A stretch of 64,000 nt of DNA from Pararhodobacter sp. (GTDB taxonomy: Bacteria; Pseudomonadota; Alphaproteobacteria; Rhodobacterales; Rhodobacteraceae), in the NCBI RefSeq assembly GCF_034676545.1, contig NZ_JAUCBZ010000015.1:3718501-3782500 (forward strand), in the 5' to 3' direction. Made by a program: the position numbers and the translations under genes. Every line of letters begins with the position of its first letter. The first letter of the stretch is position 1. Below are positions 51,303-60,366 of this stretch, piece by piece. A model generated the notes under the pieces. It was not told the origin of the DNA. It worked only from the letters and a program-made list of their open reading frames with translations, and ran no database searches.

Positions 51303-52620
51303 CTGTACTTCCGTCAAGCCACGCGGGCCGGGTTGTTGCCTCGATCTGGGCGATCTCGTCGGGCACCATGATCAGCAACGGCTGCGTGAGGGGAAAACTG
51401 TCGACCACGCCGCCAGGCAAGGTCGCGGGGAAATTGGCTTGGCTCCAGCGGATCAATTGCACCGCGGGCGAACCAAGCAGCAGCGCCGCAGCGGGTTGTG
51501 ACCACAGGATATGGTCCATCAGGTCATTGGGGCGAAAGCGCGCATCGGCGATGCCGTCGCCATCCAGATCAAAGGCCGGATGGTCGGACCAGTAGTTGCC
51601 GCGCCCGTCATGGCTCCATTCGACATCGCTGGTGCCGACGTATTTGACCTGCGTCTGGTTGCCGATAAAGGCGTTGCCGGTGATCACGTTGCGTTCCGAT
51701 CCGGCGGTGAAGTGAATGCCGATCTCGCAGCCCTCGAACCGGTTGCCCACGATCAGATTGCGGTGCGAGTTGTAGACAAAGGTGCATTTCTCGGTCGTCC
51801 CGCCGCGCACCAGATTGCCGCTGACATCGGCGTTGTTGGCATAGTTCAGCATCACCCCATGATCGCGGTCGGACAGCGACAGGTTGCCCACCAGCTGCAC
51901 CCGGTTCGAGAACATGATCGCGTACCCCAGATGGTTGCCGATCGAGGCGTTCCCGGTCACCTCGCTCATGTTGGTATACATGAAATGCACGGCGAACCGC
52001 AGGTCGCGCATCACGTTGTCGCGAAAGATATTCTCGCGCGAGGCATTGGCGAATATCCCGTCGCGGCCATAGCGGATCTGGTTGCGTTCAACCAGGGTCC
52101 CCGGCGCATTCCAGACGTAGATGCCGTTCCCGCGCGAGTTCATGCGGTGCAGTCGCCGGCCAATGATCGTGTTGCCGCGCACGATGGAATCGCGGGCGCC
52201 GAACACATGCACGCCGACATGGTTCTCGATCAGGGTGTTGTTTTCAATCAGCGCGCGATGCGCCGTGCGGTCCAGCTTGATGCCCGAGTCAACCTCGGGG
52301 TGTGCATCACCAGAGCCGCGAATTTCCAGCCCGCGAATGGTGATATCGTCGCCGGTCACGGTGATCACCGAGCCCACGCCGTTGCCCTGCAACAGCGCCT
52401 CGCCGCCGCCGTCCAGCGTAATTTCAAATTCCAGCACCACCGGGCCGTCGTGACGGCCCGGGGCAAGCCGCAGAACATCGCCGGGGCTGGCCCCGGCGAG
52501 TGCCAACGCCAACGCCCCTGATTCAGCGGGCACCAACCGTTCCTCGGCACAGGCGAGGCCCGCGACCAAGGTGACGAGTGTCACCACAACGGCTGAAATC
52601 AGGAAACGAAGGCTTTGCAT
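51268..52620 (-). CDS. nosD: NosD periplasmic copper-site maturation protein
   Basis: 450-residue right-handed beta-helix protein with a Sec signal peptide (first 26 residues, ending GLACA). Repeated N-rich turns such as NTLIENHVGVHV, NTIIGRRLHRMNSRGNGIYVW and NRFEGCEIGIHF mark the CASH/parallel-beta-helix. It acts with NosFY in supplying sulfur or copper to NosZ. It lies 9 bp after nosZ. Confidence 0.94.
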   Translation of the reverse strand: MQSLRFLISAVVVTLVTLVAGLACAEERLVPAESGALALALAGASPGDVLRLAPGRHDGPVVLEFEITLDGGGEALLQGNGVGSVITVTGDDITIRGLEIRGSGDAHPEVDSGIKLDRTAHRALIENNTLIENHVGVHVFGARDSIVRGNTIIGRRLHRMNSRGNGIYVWNAPGTLVERNQIRYGRDGIFANASRENIFRDNVMRDLRFAVHFMYTNMSEVTGNASIGNHLGYAIMFSNRVQLVGNLSLSDRDHGVMLNYANNADVSGNLVRGGTTEKCTFVYNSHRNLIVGNRFEGCEIGIHFTAGSERNVITGNAFIGNQTQVKYVGTSDVEWSHDGRGNYWSDHPAFDLDGDGIADARFRPNDLMDHILWSQPAAALLLGSPAVQLIRWSQANFPATLPGGVVDSFPLTQPLLIMVPDEIAQIEATTRPAWLDGSTDDDDSSSLEGH

Positions 52621-52629
52621 GGCTGTTCC

Positions 52630-54573
52630 TTATGCCGGTTCGACCAGCATCCGGCCGCGCATCTCCATGTGGAGCGCGTGGCAGAACCACTGGCAATAGT
52701 ACCAGTAGACACCGGGCTTGGCCGCGACGAAGGTGATCGACGACGTTTGCTGCGGGCTGACCTCCATTGCGACGCCGTGGTCACCCAAGGTGAAGCCGTG
52801 GGTCAAATCGTCGATGTCGTCAAGGTTGGTGATGATCACAGTGACTTCATCGCCCTGCCGCACGGTGAACTTGTCCAACGAGAAGCTCGGTGCCAGCGAG
52901 GACATGTAGACCCGGACCTTGTTACCGTCGCGAATGACAGTATCCATCCACTCGTCAATGTTCACGCCGTCGATCTCGGCCTGGGCGCGCACGGCGTCAA
53001 AGCTGGGATCGTTGCGGTCATAGTTGTCGCGTGGATTCATCACCGACCGGTGCACGAGGATCGAATCGTGCGGCTCGGCAAAGGTTGGGCCGTCGTGGAC
53101 CAGATGCAGCTCGTTGCCGTCGATGGCGAACAGTTGCTCGTTCTCTGGCTTGAGCGGGCCGACGTTGAGGAACCGGTCCTTGGAAAACTTGTTCATCGAA
53201 ATGAAGTATTTTCCGTCGGCGTCGAGGGTTTCACCCATCGTCGTCGAGTTGTGGCCGGGCTGGTAGTGCACGTCGGTCTTCGAGAGCAGATACTCGACAT
53301 CCGCGCCGTTGAAGTGCTCGATGGCTTTCTCGATGTTCCAGAAGGCAACCTGGCTGTCGAGGAACAACGTGGTATAGGCGTTGCCCTTGCCGTCGAACGC
53401 GGTGTGGAGAGGCCCGAGACCCAGTTCTGGCTCGGCCACGACACAAGACCGCATGTCAAGGCTGTCATCCTCGAACAGCGCATCCAGCAGACGCACGTCG
53501 ATCACCGTCACGGTTGGCGACAGTTTGCCGGCAACGCACAGGTGGATCTTGTCGGGCGCCATGTTACAGCCGTGCGGGTTGTTCGGCACCGGGATGTAGC
53601 GGGTGTATTTCTTGTTATTGCCCTTGCGGCCGTCGATCACCTTGACGCCCTGAAGTTCAATATAGTCGCCCGCGGCGATACCGGCTTCGATCTCGGCGAT
53701 GTTGAACACGACGACATGGTCCATGTCAGCCGCGGTCATATCGGGCAGATCCATGCCCATTTCCGAGTTGTACGAGGTCGAGAACGCGTATTTGCCGTCA
53801 TAGTCGCAGTCGGTGTTATCGAGGTTGCCCGACACCATCACCTGCCACGCGACGGTCATCTCGTCGGCGTTGATCGCGGTGTAGAAGTTCACATACTGCG
53901 ACGGATCATCCAGAATCGTGCCGTCGTTGACCATTGGCACTTCGTCTTCGCCGTTGGCGAACACATAGTTGGTGCGGGGCCATTTTTGCGGACGCAGACC
54001 GTGGATCGCCTTGGCGTTCGGGATTTCCAGTATCTTGTCGCATTTCATGACGTCGCAACGCACACGCGCAACGCGGGTGTTCGCCTTGTCGTTCATGAAC
54101 AGGTAGCGCCCGTCATAGCGGCCTTCGGTGAAGGACATGTGGACGTGGTGCAAGTCGCCGTTGTCGTGGATCTTCTTGCCGTTGGCCTCAAGATAGGCCT
54201 TGGTGGCCGGCAGCATGTGCTCCTGGTGGATGGCGATCGACTCGTTGGTCGAGCCCCAGCCGGTGGCCGAGCAGCGGTTGAACACCGGCACGCGCATCAG
54301 TTCGCGCATCGACGGTACGCCCAGAATGCGCATCTCGCCGCACTGGCCCGAGGACCAGAAGCCATAGTATTCGTCCAACTGACCCGGTGCGACATGCGCA
54401 TCTTCCATGGCGGTGGCCGAGGCACTGCGGCTTGACGCCAGGGTCGCCGTGCCTGCGGCACCGACCACCATCGCCGCGCGGGGCAAGCCCATCGCGCCCA
54501 GAGCTGCACCGGTTGCGGTGGCCCCCAGTACTCCGCGCCGGCTGATGCCGGTATTTTCAATTTTGTCAGACAT
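52630..54573 (-). CDS. nosZ: Nitrous oxide reductase NosZ, clade I
   Basis: 647-residue periplasmic enzyme reducing N2O to N2. A twin-arginine signal (SRRGVLGA) within the first 53 residues marks the Tat-exported clade I type. Beta-propeller ligand region GDLHHVHMSF (His142, His143) belongs to CuZ. The C-terminal cupredoxin domain has CuA ligands in CQWFCHALHMEM (Cys627, Cys631, His635, Met638). All key motifs are intact. It begins 1 bp after nosR. Confidence 0.98.
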   Translation of the reverse strand: MSDKIENTGISRRGVLGATATGAALGAMGLPRAAMVVGAAGTATLASSRSASATAMEDAHVAPGQLDEYYGFWSSGQCGEMRILGVPSMRELMRVPVFNRCSATGWGSTNESIAIHQEHMLPATKAYLEANGKKIHDNGDLHHVHMSFTEGRYDGRYLFMNDKANTRVARVRCDVMKCDKILEIPNAKAIHGLRPQKWPRTNYVFANGEDEVPMVNDGTILDDPSQYVNFYTAINADEMTVAWQVMVSGNLDNTDCDYDGKYAFSTSYNSEMGMDLPDMTAADMDHVVVFNIAEIEAGIAAGDYIELQGVKVIDGRKGNNKKYTRYIPVPNNPHGCNMAPDKIHLCVAGKLSPTVTVIDVRLLDALFEDDSLDMRSCVVAEPELGLGPLHTAFDGKGNAYTTLFLDSQVAFWNIEKAIEHFNGADVEYLLSKTDVHYQPGHNSTTMGETLDADGKYFISMNKFSKDRFLNVGPLKPENEQLFAIDGNELHLVHDGPTFAEPHDSILVHRSVMNPRDNYDRNDPSFDAVRAQAEIDGVNIDEWMDTVIRDGNKVRVYMSSLAPSFSLDKFTVRQGDEVTVIITNLDDIDDLTHGFTLGDHGVAMEVSPQQTSSITFVAAKPGVYWYYCQWFCHALHMEMRGRMLVEPA

Positions 54574-54574
54574 T

Positions 54575-56767
54575 TTATGTCTCCTTTCTGACAGGTTTGG
54601 ACTTAACGAGTTGGTCGAGTTTCTGGGCGGCGCTTCGCGTGCTCGCGGTCGCCGTTTCCATCCGCTTGACCTGCCGGATAACCACCGGGCATTTCGTTTT
54701 CGACTGATAGAGCACCTGACAATGCAGACAGTTCAGGCACTCATTGGGGTTGATCTCGCCGGTCGGGTGGATCGCTTGCACGAAACACTCATTGGCGCAG
54801 GTCTGACACGGGCTGCCGCATTCCTTGTAACGCTTGAGCCAGTCGAACATCCGCATCCGCGCCGGGATCGCAAGCGCCGCGCCCAGCGGGCACAGGTAGC
54901 GGCAATAGAAACGCTCGATGAACAGTCCGGCGAACAAAAGCGCCAGCGCGAACAGGACGAACGGCCAGGCGCGATCAAAACGCAGCACGATCGCAGTCTT
55001 GAACGGCTCGATTTCGGACAGCCGCTCGCCCCATTCCAGCGACGCCAGCGACGCGCCGAACAGTGCCAGGAAGATCATGTACTTGATCGGCCAGAGGCGC
55101 TCATGCAGCCCCCACGGCAGGGTGAGCTGTGGCACGCGCAGTTTGCGGGCGATCTGGTTGGTCAGTTCCTGCAACGCGCCGAACGGGCACAGCCAGCCAC
55201 AAAACGCGCCCCGGCCCCAGAAGATCATCGCCGCCGCAACCGAGAACCACAGGATGAAGGTCAGCGGGTCCAGCAGGAAGGCCTGCCACGAAAACCCGGT
55301 CATCAAGGACTGGAACAGCGCCAGGATGTTGACCACCGACAGTTGCGCATTGGCATACCAGCCCAAAAAGAACAGCGTCACGGTCAGGAACGACATGCGG
55401 AACCAATAGGTGACACGCTCGGATTTGGTCAGGAAGCCCTGGAAGAAGAACGCCGCCGTCAGCACGAACAACATGCCAAGCAGGACGATGATCTCGTATT
55501 TCTGGTCGGACCAGATCCGCTCGATCAACGCCATTTGCGCATCGCGCTCGGCCTGTGCGTCGTGCAGGTCCTCGGCCATGACCGTGACCGGCACCGCGCG
55601 CTCGATCACGAAGGAGCGTGGCAGTTGATAGCCCAGATCGAAGGTGGTGAAGGCCCGTTCCAAGGCGGCAACGTCGCGCTGCACCAGCAGCTGCAAGCGC
55701 CATGGCTCGGCCGGATCGAACCCGGAGTCGGCGGGAATGCGGAACACGTCGGATTCGTTGAAGTCGGGCGCGCCATCGCTGGCCACGGTGCCCAGACGGC
55801 GGTGATCACGGTCGCGAAAGCGCACCGACATGTCGCCCTGGATCAGAACGATCCGGTCAAAAATGCCGCCGCGAACATACCCCGACCCCTTGAAGGAATA
55901 CGGCCCCTGCCCGCCGACGAAGATCGCGTGATCGCCCTCGTCGAGCCAATCCGCCATATTGTCGTATTCGGCCTCGCCCATGATCTCACGGCCGATGCCC
56001 GGGACACTGACCAGCGCGGAATAGAGGTCGATGTAGGTGGACTCGGGCGGATCGGTCAGCGCACGACGGGCGGCGCGCGGGTCTTCCATTTCCGCGAAGG
56101 CGGCGTTGACCTGACCGACTTCCAGCGTCATGCGCCGCACGGTGCCGTCCCCAACCAGCCCGAACCAATCATTGGCGGCGACGGCCTCGGGGTTGATGTC
56201 GAATCGCGGACCGGTTGCGGGTGCTTGCGGCGTCAGCCCACCCAGCCCCAGCAACCGCGAGACACGAATACCCGAGCGCTGGATCGAATCGTCGATCACC
56301 ATGATCGTGACCGTCGCACCCGAGATGATGTTGAGTTCTGGCGGTTCGGCACCGTTGGCCAACGCCGCCAGATTCAGCCCGACCTGTTCATCAATCGAGG
56401 CCCGGATACGCGACTCGGGGATACCAATCAGAACGATCGGCTCCGAGTGGTGGACGAGGTTGATGCCGAGGATGTTCGAGTCGTCGTCAAGCGCCACCAT
56501 GATGTGAATCGGCTTGCCCGAATACCCCGTGGTGCCGACGAAATCGGAGGTGATGAACGCCCAGCCGATTCGCTCGGTGCCGCGCAGCAATGGCGCGACG
56601 GGCGCGTCCGCGCGGATCGCGCCAAAGCCATCCGCCCCTTCGACCAGTGCCGATGGCTCTGATTCTACCAAAAACCGCTGCAGGTGTGGCACTTGTGCGC
56701 TGGCTGCAATGGGCAGAAGCAGGGCCAATAAAAACGTGGCGAATAACCGGAGGGACGTGGCAAGCAT
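54575..56767 (-). CDS. nosR: NosR, membrane flavoprotein electron donor/regulator
   Basis: 730-residue polytopic protein required for nosZ expression and N2O reduction in vivo. A signal peptide (LLALLLPIAASA) leads into a periplasmic FMN-binding domain containing SGATVTIMVIDD. Membrane helices follow, with CGWLCPFGALQEL and CRYLCPLGAAL, and then a ferredoxin-like segment with two cysteine clusters from about residue 650 (CGSPCQTCANEC and CLNCLHCQ). The ATG at 56767 starts at the signal sequence, 5 bp after nosC. Confidence 0.96.
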   Translation of the reverse strand: MLATSLRLFATFLLALLLPIAASAQVPHLQRFLVESEPSALVEGADGFGAIRADAPVAPLLRGTERIGWAFITSDFVGTTGYSGKPIHIMVALDDDSNILGINLVHHSEPIVLIGIPESRIRASIDEQVGLNLAALANGAEPPELNIISGATVTIMVIDDSIQRSGIRVSRLLGLGGLTPQAPATGPRFDINPEAVAANDWFGLVGDGTVRRMTLEVGQVNAAFAEMEDPRAARRALTDPPESTYIDLYSALVSVPGIGREIMGEAEYDNMADWLDEGDHAIFVGGQGPYSFKGSGYVRGGIFDRIVLIQGDMSVRFRDRDHRRLGTVASDGAPDFNESDVFRIPADSGFDPAEPWRLQLLVQRDVAALERAFTTFDLGYQLPRSFVIERAVPVTVMAEDLHDAQAERDAQMALIERIWSDQKYEIIVLLGMLFVLTAAFFFQGFLTKSERVTYWFRMSFLTVTLFFLGWYANAQLSVVNILALFQSLMTGFSWQAFLLDPLTFILWFSVAAAMIFWGRGAFCGWLCPFGALQELTNQIARKLRVPQLTLPWGLHERLWPIKYMIFLALFGASLASLEWGERLSEIEPFKTAIVLRFDRAWPFVLFALALLFAGLFIERFYCRYLCPLGAALAIPARMRMFDWLKRYKECGSPCQTCANECFVQAIHPTGEINPNECLNCLHCQVLYQSKTKCPVVIRQVKRMETATASTRSAAQKLDQLVKSKPVRKET

Positions 56768-56772
56768 GTGAA

Positions 56773-57156
56773 TCAGACCTCGACGGGGGGGCCGCGTGCC
56801 GCCGTATGGAAGGCGGTAAACGAGCGCAGATTGACGTGCTGATCCACCGCGCGAACGCGCAAGGCGTTGCGGGTGAAGGACACATGGGTCAGCACGGGTG
56901 GAAGATAATATGCGACGGTGCTCAGGCAGTTGGAGCAGGGACGCGCATCGCAATGGCGGTCGGGATCAACCCGGTTGCCCGAACTGTCGACCGAGATGAC
57001 GGAGGTGCCGCCGTTCGAATCGCAGATGACCATTTGCGTAAGCGGACCCATCTCTCGCTCAGGTTGCCCCTGCGCGAATCCCGTAATGGCCGCACCCGCC
57101 GCTAGCGACAGGGTCAGACACAAGGTCACGAGATATGAAAGAATCTTTTCACGCAT
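56773..57156 (-). CDS. nosC: NosC-like small exported cysteine-rich protein
   Basis: 127 residues. An N-terminal hydrophobic stretch (about residues 6-28) looks like a signal peptide. Cys45 (VICDSNGG) and a C-x4-C-x2-C group (Cys69, Cys74, Cys77 in HCDARPCSNC) are the notable features. Position first in nosCRZDFYLX matches the nosC gene described in Paracoccus denitrificans, whose function is unknown. DUF2946-like resemblance is possible. A haem or metal role is speculative. Confidence 0.7.
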   Translation of the reverse strand: MREKILSYLVTLCLTLSLAAGAAITGFAQGQPEREMGPLTQMVICDSNGGTSVISVDSSGNRVDPDRHCDARPCSNCLSTVAYYLPPVLTHVSFTRNALRVRAVDQHVNLRSFTAFHTAARGPPVEV

Positions 57157-57190
57157 GGGGCCACATAAGGGACAGTCGCAGGCAAGGGCA

Positions 57191-57204
57191 TTGATATGGA
57201 TCAA
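57191..57204 (-). promoter_or_regulatory. FNR/NnrR-type box 1 upstream of nosC
   Basis: A perfect TTGAT-N4-ATCAA dyad, centred about 41 bp upstream of the nosC start codon. Such sites bind FNR or NnrR/DNR-type regulators in denitrifiers and would give low-oxygen/NO control of the nos operon. Confidence 0.82.
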
Positions 57205-57235
57205 CATGATCCAGTTTCGCGCCAAGACTCAGGCG

Positions 57236-57249
57236 TTGAAATGGATCAA
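57236..57249 (-). promoter_or_regulatory. FNR/NnrR-type box 2 upstream of nosC
   Basis: TTGAA-N4-ATCAA, one base from consensus, 45 bp from box 1 and on the same helical face within about four turns. The spacer ATGG is the same in both boxes. Confidence 0.65.
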
Positions 57250-57380
57250 TCCGGCATCGGGCACGCGCAAGCCCGATAATTCAAGGTGTTACGACCCTGC
57301 TTGCCTTCCCTGGGGGAAAGACCAACCTGACATGCTTGATTTTCGAAACCGGGCTCGCAATCAGCGCTGTATGCGGCCGG

Positions 57381-57707
57381 TCAGTCGTTGAACGGCGTCA
57401 TCTGTGCGACGATCACGGCGTTTTCCGCCAGCGCGCGCTCCATCAGGGTGCGCTCGGCGTCGTCGATCTCGTCGCCGTTTTCCAGCCGCTCTTCCAGCGT
57501 GCCATAACCGGTCACATCCAGCGGCGACATCTCGGCTTGCTTGAGGATTGCGACAGTTTCACGCACCGCTTCGGCCTCATCGACGCCCGAGGCATAGATC
57601 AGCAGCCCGGCCCCGGTGCTGCCCTTGGGCAAACCGTCCCCCTTGCTGCGGCCAACCTCGACCAAAAGGGTAAACACCTGCTGTTTGCTTTTGGGTTTCT
57701 CGGACAT
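57381..57707 (-). CDS. Small acidic protein of unknown function
   Basis: 108 residues starting MSEKPKSKQQVFTLLVEVGR. It has no membrane segment or signal and is acidic in the second half (EERLENGDEIDDAERTLMERALAE). No domain was recognised. The ATG at 57707 is internal to a longer open frame that overlaps the upstream hydrolase gene; protein-like composition begins here. It lies just upstream of the nos control region, without a visible functional tie. Confidence 0.6.
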   Translation of the reverse strand: MSEKPKSKQQVFTLLVEVGRSKGDGLPKGSTGAGLLIYASGVDEAEAVRETVAILKQAEMSPLDVTGYGTLEERLENGDEIDDAERTLMERALAENAVIVAQMTPFND

Positions 57708-57774
57708 GGCGGCTTCTCGCATAGGGGGTGGACGCGGCAGTCTGGTCGCAGGAATCGCCTCAGGCCGCAAGGGT

Positions 57775-58479
57775 TCACGCAAATTCGCGGCGAATGGCGG
57801 CGGCCAGATCCTGCCCCCAGGCGGCATAGACCGCCGCGCCGGGGTGGAAGCCATCGCGCGCCATCATCGACGGCTCCAGCCGGGTTTCATCGAACGGCAG
57901 ATGTTTCAACGCGTCGCTCGAGGCCGCCGCCAGCGCCCCGTCAAAGGCCCGCGCCTGCGCCCCCAGCACATCGCGCAGTGGGCGCGGCAACAGCGGAAAC
58001 CGCGCCAGAGGCGGCAGGCCTGAGCGCCAATGCGCGCGCACCTGAAACCGTGCGGCCAGCAGGTCGGCAATCCGCGCCTGATCCGCCAGCCAGCGCCGCA
58101 GGGGCACCTGCCGCGTGACATCGTTGACCCCCAGCGCCGTGACCGCCACGTCAAAGGGCCCGGCCCGCAGCACCTGCAACCGGGTCAGCGTTTGCGCGGT
58201 GGTGGCGCCGGTTTGGGCTTCCAACTGCCATTCAACCGTGAAATCGGCCGCCAGCGCCTGCACCAACTGCCCCGCCAGCGCCAGATCCTGATGATCCACG
58301 CCAACCCCGGCAGCTGAGCTATCGCCCGCGATCAACAGCCGCAGCCGCGGCCCTGCCCCGGCAAGACCCCGGCGCGGCCCCGCCGCCTCGGGCAATTGCA
58401 AGGCGCGGCGGCGCACCTGCAGCGCTTGCGCCAGCAACACGGGAGACAGCAACACGCGGGAGGGAAACGACGCAAGCAC
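57775..58479 (-). CDS. SGNH/GDSL-family hydrolase
   Basis: About 234 residues. Block I is IAGDSSAAG with the nucleophile Ser, block III is GVND, and block V is DGFHPG with the Asp-His pair. It could be an esterase or acyl-hydrolase; the substrate is not predictable. The N-terminus has a hydrophobic stretch that could be a signal or anchor. I chose the GTG at 58479 after GAGGAG; a GTG at 58491 is an alternative. Confidence 0.8.
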   Translation of the reverse strand: MLASFPSRVLLSPVLLAQALQVRRRALQLPEAAGPRRGLAGAGPRLRLLIAGDSSAAGVGVDHQDLALAGQLVQALAADFTVEWQLEAQTGATTAQTLTRLQVLRAGPFDVAVTALGVNDVTRQVPLRRWLADQARIADLLAARFQVRAHWRSGLPPLARFPLLPRPLRDVLGAQARAFDGALAAASSDALKHLPFDETRLEPSMMARDGFHPGAAVYAAWGQDLAAAIRREFA

Positions 58480-58567
58480 TTGACTCCTCACTGTTCATAT
58501 CATGCGTGCGATTGATACCGCGGCGGCGACGTGGCAGCATCCCCAAAATCCACAGGGAGAGATCACG

Positions 58568-58963
58568 ATGAAGCGCGTCAAGGATATGGTGGCCGAGGCC
58601 AATGCAATTGTCCGCCACGCCCCGGCGGCAGAGCTGTTGGACTTGGCGCAAACCGAGGGCGTGACCTTCGTGGACCTGCGCGACCCGCGAGAGCTGGAGC
58701 GTGAGGGCATGATCCCCGGCGCGTTCCATTGCCCGCGCGGCATGTTGGAATTCTGGATCGACCCCGAAAGCCCCTATGCCAAGCCGCAATTCCAGACCGG
58801 CAACCAGTTTGTGTTCTACTGCGCGTCCGGGTGGCGCTCGGCACTATCGGCGCGCATCGCGCAGGACATGGGGCTGGAGAACGTGATGCACATCACCGAC
58901 GGGTTCTTTGGCTGGCGCGACAGCGGCGGCCCGGTGGTGGCAAAGCCCGTAAAAAAGGGCTGA
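58568..58963 (+). CDS. Rhodanese-domain sulfurtransferase
   Basis: 131-residue single rhodanese domain. VDLRDPRELEREGMIPGAFH is the typical CH2A-type region, and the active-site loop is YCASGWRS with Cys85. A GGGAGAG site precedes the ATG. It is divergent from the SGNH hydrolase and converges on dapD. Physiological acceptor unknown. Confidence 0.9.
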   Translation: MKRVKDMVAEANAIVRHAPAAELLDLAQTEGVTFVDLRDPRELEREGMIPGAFHCPRGMLEFWIDPESPYAKPQFQTGNQFVFYCASGWRSALSARIAQDMGLENVMHITDGFFGWRDSGGPVVAKPVKKG

Positions 58964-58980
58964 CCCAAAGGCCAGCCCTT
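58951..58980 (-). terminator. Terminator of dapD
   Basis: An 8-bp stem AAGGGCTG/CAGCCCTT (58955-58962 with 58973-58980) followed on the minus strand by a run of T. It overlaps the 3' end of the rhodanese gene. Confidence 0.8.
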
Positions 58981-59002
58981 CAAACCTTGTCGTGCAACCC
59001 GA

Positions 59003-59830
59003 TCAATCGCGCAGCAACTCGTTGATCGCCGTCTTCGACCGGGTCTGCGCGTCAACGCGCTTCACGATCACCGCGCAATACAGGTTGATGCCGTTCTTGG
59101 AGGGCATCGACCCGGCGACGACGACCGAATAGGGCGGCACTTCGCCATAGGTCACCGCGCCGGTCTCGCGGTCAACGATCTTGGTCGATTTGCCGATGAA
59201 CACGCCCATGCCCAGCACCGAGCCTTCGCGCACGATGCAACCCTCGACGACCTCGGAGCGCGCGCCGATAAAGCAATTGTCCTCGATGATCGTCGGCCCG
59301 GCCTGCATCGGCTCCAGCACGCCGCCAATACCGACACCGCCCGACAGGTGCACGTTCTTGCCGATCTGCGCGCAGCTGCCGACCGTGGCCCAGGTATCGA
59401 CCATGGTGCCGGAATCGACATAGGCGCCCAGGTTCACAAAGCTGGGCATCAGCACGACGCCGGGCGCGATATAGGCCGATTTGCGCACGATACAGTGCGG
59501 CACCGCGCGGAACCCGGCGCTGCGCCACTCGGCGTCACCCCAGCCTTTGAACTTGCTATCGACCTTGTCCCACCAGCCAGACCCCTGCGGGCCACCCGAC
59601 TGCGGCTCCATATCTTTCAGCCGGAAGCCCAGCAAAACCGCCTTCTTGGCCCATTGGTTCACATGCCAGTCGCCGTTTTCCCGACGCTCGGCCACCCGCA
59701 GCGTGCCGCTGTCCAACGCATTCAGCGTCTGCTCGATCGCGTCCCGCGCTTCGCCCGTGGACGCGGGCGTGATCGTGTCGCGCACCTCCCAGGCAGCTTC
59801 GATGGCGGTTTCCAATTGTGCGTTCGACAT
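59003..59830 (-). CDS. dapD: 2,3,4,5-tetrahydropyridine-2,6-dicarboxylate N-succinyltransferase
   Basis: 275-residue trimeric enzyme of lysine and diaminopimelate synthesis using succinyl-CoA. An N-terminal helical domain is followed by a left-handed beta-helix of hexapeptide repeats (APGVVLMPSFVNLGAYVDSGTMVDTWATVGS region). The ending YCAVIVKRVDAQTRSKTAINELLRD is typical. A terminator lies immediately downstream. Confidence 0.97.
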   Translation of the reverse strand: MSNAQLETAIEAAWEVRDTITPASTGEARDAIEQTLNALDSGTLRVAERRENGDWHVNQWAKKAVLLGFRLKDMEPQSGGPQGSGWWDKVDSKFKGWGDAEWRSAGFRAVPHCIVRKSAYIAPGVVLMPSFVNLGAYVDSGTMVDTWATVGSCAQIGKNVHLSGGVGIGGVLEPMQAGPTIIEDNCFIGARSEVVEGCIVREGSVLGMGVFIGKSTKIVDRETGAVTYGEVPPYSVVVAGSMPSKNGINLYCAVIVKRVDAQTRSKTAINELLRD

Positions 59831-59919
59831 GGTTGACTTCTCCCCCGGAGCTTGGCGTTGTTGCCTTGGCCTATAGCGGGCCGCCCGCCGCTGGGCAACC
59901 GTCAGTCAAAGGAAGCGCC

Positions 59920-60366
59920 ATGTCGCCGCAGGTTCTGTTCTCATTATGCGTGGTCGCGGCATCGGGGGCGGCGGTCGCCCTGCAAGCCATGCTGAACGCC
60001 GCCCTGGGCCGCGCCGTGGAGTCAACCCTGGCCGCCGCCGCGATTTCCTTTGGCGTGGGGTTTGCGGCTCTGGTTGCCCTCACGCTGATCCTCGGCGACG
60101 GGGCGGCCTTTGCCCGCCTGCCCTCGGTGCGCATCGGCCTGCTGGCGGGCGGGTTGCTGGGCGCATTCTTTGTCTGGTCCATCGCCTGGGGCGTGCCGAC
60201 ACTGGGCGTCGTCTCGGCCTTTGCGGCGCTGATCCTGGGCCAGATGGTCGCCGCTTTGTTGCTTGATGCCGCGGGCGCGTTTGGTCTGGCCACCTATGAC
60301 ATCACCTGGAAACGCCTTGTCGCCGTGGCGCTGGTGGCGGGCGGCATGGTGATGTCGCGCCTCTAG
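59920..60366 (+). CDS. YdcZ/DUF606-family membrane protein
   Basis: 148-residue protein with about five hydrophobic helices and the family's N-terminal GAAVALQAMLNAALGR motif. It belongs to the drug/metabolite transporter superfamily, but the substrate is unknown. The ATG at 59920 has a GGAAG-like site. Its TAG stop lies in a CTAG shared with the stop of the convergent dehydratase gene. Confidence 0.8.
   Translation: MSPQVLFSLCVVAASGAAVALQAMLNAALGRAVESTLAAAAISFGVGFAALVALTLILGDGAAFARLPSVRIGLLAGGLLGAFFVWSIAWGVPTLGVVSAFAALILGQMVAALLLDAAGAFGLATYDITWKRLVAVALVAGGMVMSRL

Noticed and set aside
54407..56662. A 751-codon plus-strand open frame opposite nosR
   Set aside because: Composition is typical of an antisense shadow (runs of Gln, Arg and His) and nosR is unambiguous on the other strand.
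56768..56953. N-terminal extension of nosR by 62 codons
   Set aside because: The extension overlaps nosC, is Arg-rich without homology, and the ATG at 56767 begins exactly at a signal peptide.
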